Origin: Anaerolineales bacterium UBA3071
Lineage (GTDB): Bacteria; Chloroflexota; Anaerolineae; UBA3071
Length of the DNA: 10,973 nucleotides
Assembly (NCBI GenBank): GCA_002366755.1
Contig: DFBV01000246.1
Coordinates: 1 to 10,973 of the forward strand
Direction: 5' to 3'
In this document: in pieces, positions 7,289-10,973 of the stretch
How positions within the stretch are numbered: the stretch's first letter is position 1
How the letters are laid out: every line of letters begins with the position of its first letter
Program-made: the position numbers and the translations under genes
Notes under the pieces: generated by a model
Databases searched by the model: none
Told to the model about the DNA's origin: nothing
The model's input: the letters and a program-made list of their open reading frames with translations, nothing else

Positions 7289-7813
7289 ATGTCTGTTGTG
7301 TCTATTGTCAAGAGAGAATTGATCCAGACGATCTTCACACGGCGCAGCATTCGCAGGTACACGGCTGACCCGGTCGGCGAGGAGGACGTCAAGACGTTGC
7401 TGGAAGCGGCGATGGCGTCCCCCTCGGCCGGTAACAGCCAGCCGTGGCGCTTTGTCGTCGTGACCGACCGGCAGACGCTGGATGCTCTCGCCGAGGTCCA
7501 CGCCTACGGCAAGATGCTTTTCGAAGCGCCTTTGTGCATCGCCGTGTGCGGCGATCCATCCCTCTCGCGCCACTGGGTGCAGGATTGCTCTGCAGCTACC
7601 GAGAACCTGCTCCTGGCGGTTGCCGCACTGGGCCTCGGCGCTGTCTGGCTGGGGGTGCATCCGGAAGCGGATCGGGCCGTTGCCGTACGCAAGGTGCTGC
7701 GCATACCGGAGAGCATCATTCCGCTTAACCTGATCTCTATTGGCCATCCGGCGGAGGAGAAGGAGCCGCGCACGCAATATGACGGGGCGCGCGTGCATCG
7801 CGAGCGGTGGTAG
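7289..7813 (+). CDS. Nitroreductase-family flavoprotein
   Basis: This 174-residue protein of the nitroreductase fold should be an FMN-dependent, NAD(P)H-using oxidoreductase, usually dimeric. It begins with the FMN phosphate-binding RRSIRRY at 18-24 and continues with the PSAGNSQPWRF segment at 45-55. ATENLLLAVAALGLGAVWLG at 103-122 is the typical core helix and strand, and IGHPAEE at 151-157 is the usual closing segment. The length fits the short, iodotyrosine-deiodinase/BluB-like or NADH-dehydrogenase-like nitroreductases; the substrate is not readable. It is the third gene after the BglX-like GH3 and the aldo/keto reductase, with a 48-base gap, and probably shares their transcript. A link to sugar metabolism is not evident. 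An alternative start six bases upstream (7283) cannot be excluded. Confidence 0.88.
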   Translation: MSVVSIVKRELIQTIFTRRSIRRYTADPVGEEDVKTLLEAAMASPSAGNSQPWRFVVVTDRQTLDALAEVHAYGKMLFEAPLCIAVCGDPSLSRHWVQDCSAATENLLLAVAALGLGAVWLGVHPEADRAVAVRKVLRIPESIIPLNLISIGHPAEEKEPRTQYDGARVHRERW

Positions 7814-7838
7814 TGGGAACCTTCGACGAGCGGACTGA

Positions 7839-8327
7839 ACCTGCTGCAACCATCTGACCGACGTGCCAAAGGGCGAGTTGGGCTTTGCGGGCTTTCTCGT
7901 CTCCGACTGGCAGGGCATTGACCAGATTCCGGGCGACTATTACAGTGATATTGTCACCTCCATCAATGCTGGCTTGGACGTGATCATGGTGCCTTACGAC
8001 TACAATGCCTTTATCAGCAGCTTGACCAAAGCGGTTAATATCGGGGATGTGCGGATGGAGAGGATTGACGATGCCGTGCGGCGAATTCTCACCGGGAGAT
8101 TCCAACTGGAGCTCTCTGAGAGATCGTTTGCGGATGAATCCTTGCTCCACGTCGTGGGGGCTGAGGGGCATCGAGAGCTCGCACGCGAGGTGGTTCGCAA
8201 ATCTCTGGTCTTGTTGAAGAACAATGACCACACGCTGCCACTGGATAAGGATGCCCCACTGATCTTCGTCACCGGACAGGCGGCAAGTGTAGCCATCTCT
8301 GAGCCACAGCGTATAGGACGCGGATGA
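7839..8327 (+). pseudogene. GH3 glycosidase fragment, truncated at both ends
   Basis: An open frame follows the TGA at 7836-7838. It carries GH3 sequence from HLTDV-KGELGF (about 7851) through the nucleophile motif LVSDWQGIDQ (Asp codon 7905-7907), AGLDVIMVP, the RRIL helix near the end of the barrel, and VLLKNN-HTLPL, then about IFVTGQAA (near 8289). The roughly 250-residue N-terminal part of the barrel and nearly all of the second domain, including the acid/base, are absent. The frame then runs through unrelated sequence and the terminal repeat of the 95-bp element to a TGA at 8325-8327. A GTG at 7863 has no ribosome binding site. The fragment resembles plant-like/exo-glucanase GH3 proteins (SDWQGID), a different branch from the two intact genes here, so it is not a simple partial copy of either. 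It cannot be active. Confidence 0.82.
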
Positions 8328-8456
8328 ACGCAGACAAGCGCTGGTTTCTTTGTAAGCAAAGCGACCTTATCTGAGAAAACCTACGTGTAAGCGAAGCGGC
8401 ATCTGCGTCCAATTCTGGAGTCGCGAAGTGAGTGGACTGAAGATCTGTGTCATCGG
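8274..8456 (+). repeat. Duplicated segment, copy B (interrupted by a 106-bp insert)
   Basis: Blocks 8274-8310 and 8417-8456 correspond to 3803-3839 and 3840-3879 of copy A. The 106 bases between them (8311-8416) have no counterpart in copy A and contain the inverted-terminus element at 8316-8410. The second block holds the ribosome binding site (GGAG, 8417-8420) and start of the intact GH4 gene. Confidence 0.75.
8316..8410. mobile_element. 95-bp non-coding element with inverted termini (MITE- or REP-like)
   Basis: The left end GGACGCGGATG (8316-8326) and right end CATCTGCGTCC (8400-8410) are inverted copies with one mismatch in 11. The interior contains a near-perfect 15-base direct repeat, TGTAAGC(A/G)AAGCG(A/G)C, at 8351-8365 and 8386-8400, and a small CTTTG/CAAAG hairpin (8348-8360). 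The termini resemble the widespread GCGGATGAACGCAGAT-type repeats of environmental bacteria. Copy A of the surrounding segment lacks it, which supports insertion. I see no clear target-site duplication and no coding capacity. It ends seven bases before the GH4 ribosome binding site. Confidence 0.6.
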
Positions 8457-9711
8457 TGGAGGCAGCACCTATACCCCAGAGCTTATCGAAGGTTTCATCG
8501 AGAGGGGCGATGAATTGCCCGTGGCTGCCATCACTCTGATGGATATTGATGAGAACAGATTGCGCGTTGTGGGCGGATTGGCGGGGCGCATGCTGCGGGC
8601 AGCCGAGGCCAACATCGAACTGAGGCTTACGACTCAGCGGAAAGAAGCGCTCGAAGGGGCCGACTACGTCATTACCCAGATTCGAGTGGGGGGACTGGCC
8701 TGCCGGATTCAAGATGAGAAGATCCCCCTTCGATTTGGGGTGGTGGGCCAGGAAACCACCGGCCCAGGTGGCTTTGCCAAGGCCCTGCGCACCATCCCCG
8801 TGCTCCTGGACATTGCCCACGACATGGCCGAGGTGGCGCCAGGAGCCCATCTCATCAATTTCACCAACCCTTCGGGCATCATCACCGAGGCCCTGCTCAA
8901 CTACACCGACATCCCCACCGTTGGCCTGTGCAACTCGCCCATTGGATTCCAGCAGAGCATCGCCCAGCAGTTGGGCGTGGCTCCTGAACGCATCCAGTTG
9001 GACTACATTGGGCTGAACCATCTGAGCTGGATTCGCGGCGTGAGGTTGGACGGCGAGGACGTCTTCGACCAGGTGCTGGAGGGCGCCATAGCCAGGGCTA
9101 GGGCGGGCGAATCCCCCTTTTCCCCCCAGCTCCTGGATACGCTGGGCATGCTCCCCAGTTACTATCTGAACTATTACTACAACCACGATCAGGTGGTGGC
9201 CGAGCAGCGCCGGGCGGAGAGAACTCGGGGAGAAGTAGTCCGGGAGATCGAAGCCAGCCTGCTGGAACTCTACGCCGACCCCAAGCTCAGGCATAAACCC
9301 AAGCTGCTGGAGAAGCGGGGTGGCGCCCATTATTCCACCGTGGCCGTGGCCGTTATCAGCGCCATCCATCACGACAAGGGCGAGGTACACATCGTCAACA
9401 CGCGCAATGATGGTGCCCTGCCCGATCTCCCTCCGCACTGTGTGGTGGAGCTGCCCTCAGTGATCAATGGGAGGGGCGCCCAGGCGATACCTGTGCCCCC
9501 CATGCCACCCGTGATACGGGGGCTGGCCCAGGCCGTCAAAGCCTATGAGGAACTGACGGTCCTGGCCGCAGTGGAGGGGGATGAGCAGGCGGCCTTGCAA
9601 GCTCTTCTGGCCCATCCCTTGGTGTCTTCCTTTGCCGTGGCCCAAGGGCTCTGGGCGGCCATTAAGGAGGCCAACCGGACTTACCTGCCGCAATTCGAGG
9701 GGAGAACATGA
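8428..9711 (+). CDS. GH4 family 6-phospho-beta-glucosidase-like enzyme
   Basis: This 427-residue GH4 enzyme belongs to the family that cleaves glycosides by an NAD+- and Mn2+-dependent oxidation-elimination mechanism. The Rossmann loop is VIGGGSTYTP at 8-17, with Asp39 placed to bind the NAD ribose. FTNPSG at 145-150 precedes the metal ligands Cys168 (in CNSP) and His198 (in GLNHLSW). Tyr302 in GGAHYS is the usual catalytic base. GH4 enzymes with a CN-x-P motif are 6-phospho-beta-glucosidases, while CHS types act on unphosphorylated alpha-glycosides, so a 6-phosphorylated beta-glycoside is the likely substrate. The GTG start sits seven bases after GGAG (8417-8420), and the matching GTG in copy A supports it. 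The stop overlaps the kinase start as ATGA, implying coupled translation. No PTS gene is visible to supply the phosphorylated substrate. Confidence 0.92.
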   Translation: MSGLKICVIGGGSTYTPELIEGFIERGDELPVAAITLMDIDENRLRVVGGLAGRMLRAAEANIELRLTTQRKEALEGADYVITQIRVGGLACRIQDEKIPLRFGVVGQETTGPGGFAKALRTIPVLLDIAHDMAEVAPGAHLINFTNPSGIITEALLNYTDIPTVGLCNSPIGFQQSIAQQLGVAPERIQLDYIGLNHLSWIRGVRLDGEDVFDQVLEGAIARARAGESPFSPQLLDTLGMLPSYYLNYYYNHDQVVAEQRRAERTRGEVVREIEASLLELYADPKLRHKPKLLEKRGGAHYSTVAVAVISAIHHDKGEVHIVNTRNDGALPDLPPHCVVELPSVINGRGAQAIPVPPMPPVIRGLAQAVKAYEELTVLAAVEGDEQAALQALLAHPLVSSFAVAQGLWAAIKEANRTYLPQFEGRT

Positions 9712-10724
9712 GCCTCGTTCTAGGTGTAGATGCTGGCGCAACCAAGACCTTCGCTCTGGTCGCCGACGAAGGCGGCCATATCCTGGGGTTTGGCCAGGGT
9801 GGGCCGGGCAACCATCAGGCGGTCGGGCTGGAGCCGGCCCTGGCGGAGATCAGAGGATCCTGCAAGGAAGCTCTGGTTCAGGCTGGCGTGTCTCCTCCTG
9901 TGGACTTCGGCTTCTTCGGCCTGGCCGGGGCCGACCTGCCCGTGGATTTTGCCCTCCTCACCCCGGCCGTCGAGGAAATGGGCCTCGCCCAGCAAGTACG
10001 CATCAAGAACGATACCCTGGTCGCCCTGCGAGCCGGCCTCAAGCGCAGTTGGGGAGTGGCCGTCATCTGCGGCACCGGCTTCAATGCGGGCGGCATCGGG
10101 GCCGCCGGACAGGAAGTCCAACTGCCGGGCCTGGGGGCGCTGTCGGGCGATTGGGGCGGGGGCGGCGACATCGCCCAGGAAGTGATCCGCCTCATCTGCC
10201 GTGCCTGGGACGGGAGGGGCCAGCCCACCGTGCTGACGGAGATGGTTCTCACTGCCCTGGGGCTCCCTTCGGTGGAAGAGGTGATCTCCCAGCTCTACCA
10301 GAGCCAGTTCGACTACTATCCCGGCCAGTTTGACCAGCGCCGACTCCTCGCCCTGGTCCCCCTCGTCTTCGAGGCAGCCTATGGAGGGGACCAGGCGGCC
10401 CAGGATCTCCTGGTGCGGGTAGGGGCCGAGGTGGGAACCACGGCCAACGCCATCATCAAGCGACTGAGGTTGGAAACCACCGACGTGGAGGTGGTGCTGG
10501 GGGGCAGCGTATTCAAGGGCAAGGGCCCGCTGCTGGTGGACACGGTGACCCAGGTGGTGCACAGGGTAGCTCCCCAGGCCACCATCGTGCTCCCGGAGTT
10601 TGAGCCGGTGGTGGGGGCGGTTTTTCTGGCCTTGGAGAGTCTGGGGGTGGAGGTCAACGAGGCTATCTACGCCAGCGTGCGGGCAAGCCTGCCGGACGAG
10701 CTGAGGCCGGAGTGTAACTGTTGA
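9708..10724 (+). CDS. BadF/BadG-type sugar kinase (N-acetylglucosamine kinase-like)
   Basis: This 338-residue member of the ASKHA superfamily, BadF/BadG/BcrA/BcrD ATPase group, includes bacterial and eukaryotic-type N-acetylglucosamine kinases. The phosphate-1 loop is GVDAGATKT at 6-14, and GLAGAD at 71-76 is typical. ND at 101-102 provides the probable catalytic base Asp102, CGTG at 121-124 is the phosphate-2 loop, LSGDWGGGGDIA lies at 145-156, and GGSVF at 265-269 with EPVVGA at 299-304 forms the adenosine-binding end. Activator-type members of the group carry an iron-sulfur cluster; no such cysteine pattern is seen, although Cys336 and Cys338 end the protein. The ATG overlaps the GH4 stop by four bases, so the two products are probably made together. 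Candidate substrates are N-acetylglucosamine, glucose or a beta-linked disaccharide. The last codons lie in a repeat flank, so the natural C-terminus may have been changed. Confidence 0.88.
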   Translation: MSLVLGVDAGATKTFALVADEGGHILGFGQGGPGNHQAVGLEPALAEIRGSCKEALVQAGVSPPVDFGFFGLAGADLPVDFALLTPAVEEMGLAQQVRIKNDTLVALRAGLKRSWGVAVICGTGFNAGGIGAAGQEVQLPGLGALSGDWGGGGDIAQEVIRLICRAWDGRGQPTVLTEMVLTALGLPSVEEVISQLYQSQFDYYPGQFDQRRLLALVPLVFEAAYGGDQAAQDLLVRVGAEVGTTANAIIKRLRLETTDVEVVLGGSVFKGKGPLLVDTVTQVVHRVAPQATIVLPEFEPVVGAVFLALESLGVEVNEAIYASVRASLPDELRPECNC

Positions 10725-10768
10725 CCCCCTCCGCCTCGCCGGGGGAGGGTTGGAGTGGGGGTGTAACT
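10712..10768. repeat. Palindromic GC-rich repeat flanked by an 8-bp direct repeat
   Basis: GTGTAACT occurs at 10712-10719 and again at 10761-10768. Between them is a C-run/G-run palindrome: CCCTCC (10727-10732) pairs with GGAGGG (10744-10749), and an alternative outer pairing joins ACCCCC (10724-10729) with GGGGGT (10757-10762). No T run follows, so it is not a standard terminator. The CCCCCTCC...GGGGGAGGG form is like dispersed repeats of many bacterial genomes. The exact flanking repeat resembles a target-site duplication, but the repeat could also be part of the element. It overlaps the last codons of the kinase. Confidence 0.5.
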
Positions 10769-10792
10769 TCGTAGGTCAAAAGGACATGCCCC

Positions 10793-10973
10793 ATGAAGTA
10801 CGGATACTTTGATGATAAGAACAGGGAATACGTCATCACCAACCCCAAGACGCCGGTCAAGTGGATCAACTACGCGGGGACACTGGCCTTTGGAGGCATT
10901 GTAGATCACACCGGCGGGGCGCTGATTTGCAGGGGGGACCCCGCCCTCAACCGCATCACCAAGTACATCCCCC
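10793..10973 (+). CDS. GH94 family glycoside phosphorylase, N-terminal part (cut by window end)
   Basis: Only the first 60 residues of a protein that is normally about 800 residues are present. MKYGYFDD-NREYVIT (1-16), followed by P-KWINYAGT (20-30) and FGGIVDHTGG (33-42), is the N-terminal signature of GH94 phosphorylases. These enzymes reversibly split beta-glycosides such as cellobiose, laminaribiose or N,N'-diacetylchitobiose with phosphate, giving a sugar 1-phosphate. Cellobiose-type activity is the best guess, but specificity residues lie outside the window. The ATG follows AAAAGGA (10778-10784) by eight bases. The gene lies 68 bases after the kinase, across the palindromic repeat, and is probably in the same transcript. 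An out-of-frame ATG at 10786 is not used. Confidence 0.85.
   Translation, partial: MKYGYFDDKNREYVITNPKTPVKWINYAGTLAFGGIVDHTGGALICRGDPALNRITKYIP

Noticed and set aside
8269..9438. Long minus-strand open frame (389 codons) opposite the GH4 gene
   Set aside because: It is the antisense shadow of a convincing GH4 coding sequence, has no recognisable domain, and is explained by the high GC content.
9581..10333. Plus-strand open frame of 250 codons overlapping GH4 and the kinase
   Set aside because: The translation is rich in Arg, Gly and Pro, typical of an out-of-frame reading of GC-rich genes, and it competes with two well-supported proteins.
10725..10762. Rho-independent terminator after the kinase
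   Set aside because: A hairpin can form, but it is followed by TGTAACTTC, not a T run, and the GH94 gene lies close behind in the same direction.
1..10973. tRNA, rRNA, CRISPR array or transposase genes
   Set aside because: No cloverleaf, ribosomal RNA segment, regularly spaced repeat series or transposase-like protein was seen on either strand by inspection.

Overview
The window holds a carbohydrate-utilisation region: eight plus-strand protein-coding genes, the last cut by the window edge, and several broken gene pieces. Gene content (two complete GH3 beta-glycosidases, a GH4 phospho-glycosidase, a BadF-type sugar kinase, the start of a GH94 phosphorylase, and a YghZ/Gpr-type aldo/keto reductase) suits an anaerobic, saccharolytic bacterium. 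Short dispersed palindromes and gene relics between operons would fit a Chloroflexota (Anaerolineae-like) genome. That assignment is a low-confidence inference, because no phylogenetic marker is present. No secretion signal is visible on any glycosidase, so the enzymes look cytoplasmic.

Layout. (1) 74-3363: an alpha/beta hydrolase and a GH3 enzyme 20 bases apart, each with a good ribosome binding site. The GH3 has a methionine-rich C-terminal extension. (2) 3364-4097: a gene graveyard. It holds a rhodanese-domain relic with a stop and a frameshift, an intrinsic-terminator hairpin, and a 59-codon chimeric ORF whose start matches the downstream GH4 gene and whose remainder looks like a URO-D family fragment. 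(3) 4098-7813: a likely operon of a BglX-like GH3, a YghZ/Gpr-like aldo/keto reductase and a nitroreductase-fold protein, with gaps of 14 and 48 bases. By eye the GH3 is clearly richer in G+C than the genes of block 1. (4) 7839-8427: a GH3 fragment truncated at both ends, followed by a 95-bp inverted-terminus element just upstream of GH4. (5) 8428-10973: GH4 and kinase overlapping by ATGA, then a palindromic repeat flanked by an 8-bp direct repeat, then the GH94 gene running off the window.

How the genes may work together. Imported beta-linked oligosaccharides could be split by hydrolysis (the two GH3 enzymes), by phosphorolysis (GH94), or by NAD-dependent cleavage of a 6-phospho-beta-glycoside (GH4). 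No PTS gene is visible. The translationally coupled kinase is therefore a candidate source of the GH4 substrate, or alternatively it phosphorylates the released monosaccharide.

The most unusual sequence-level observation is the paired module at 3803-3879 and 8274-8456. The same two blocks (28/37 and 34/40 identical by hand alignment) are contiguous in the first copy and separated by 106 bp in the second. That 106-bp gap contains the inverted-terminus element, so the first copy approximates an empty site. The first copy then switches after ten codons of GH4 into URO-D-like sequence.
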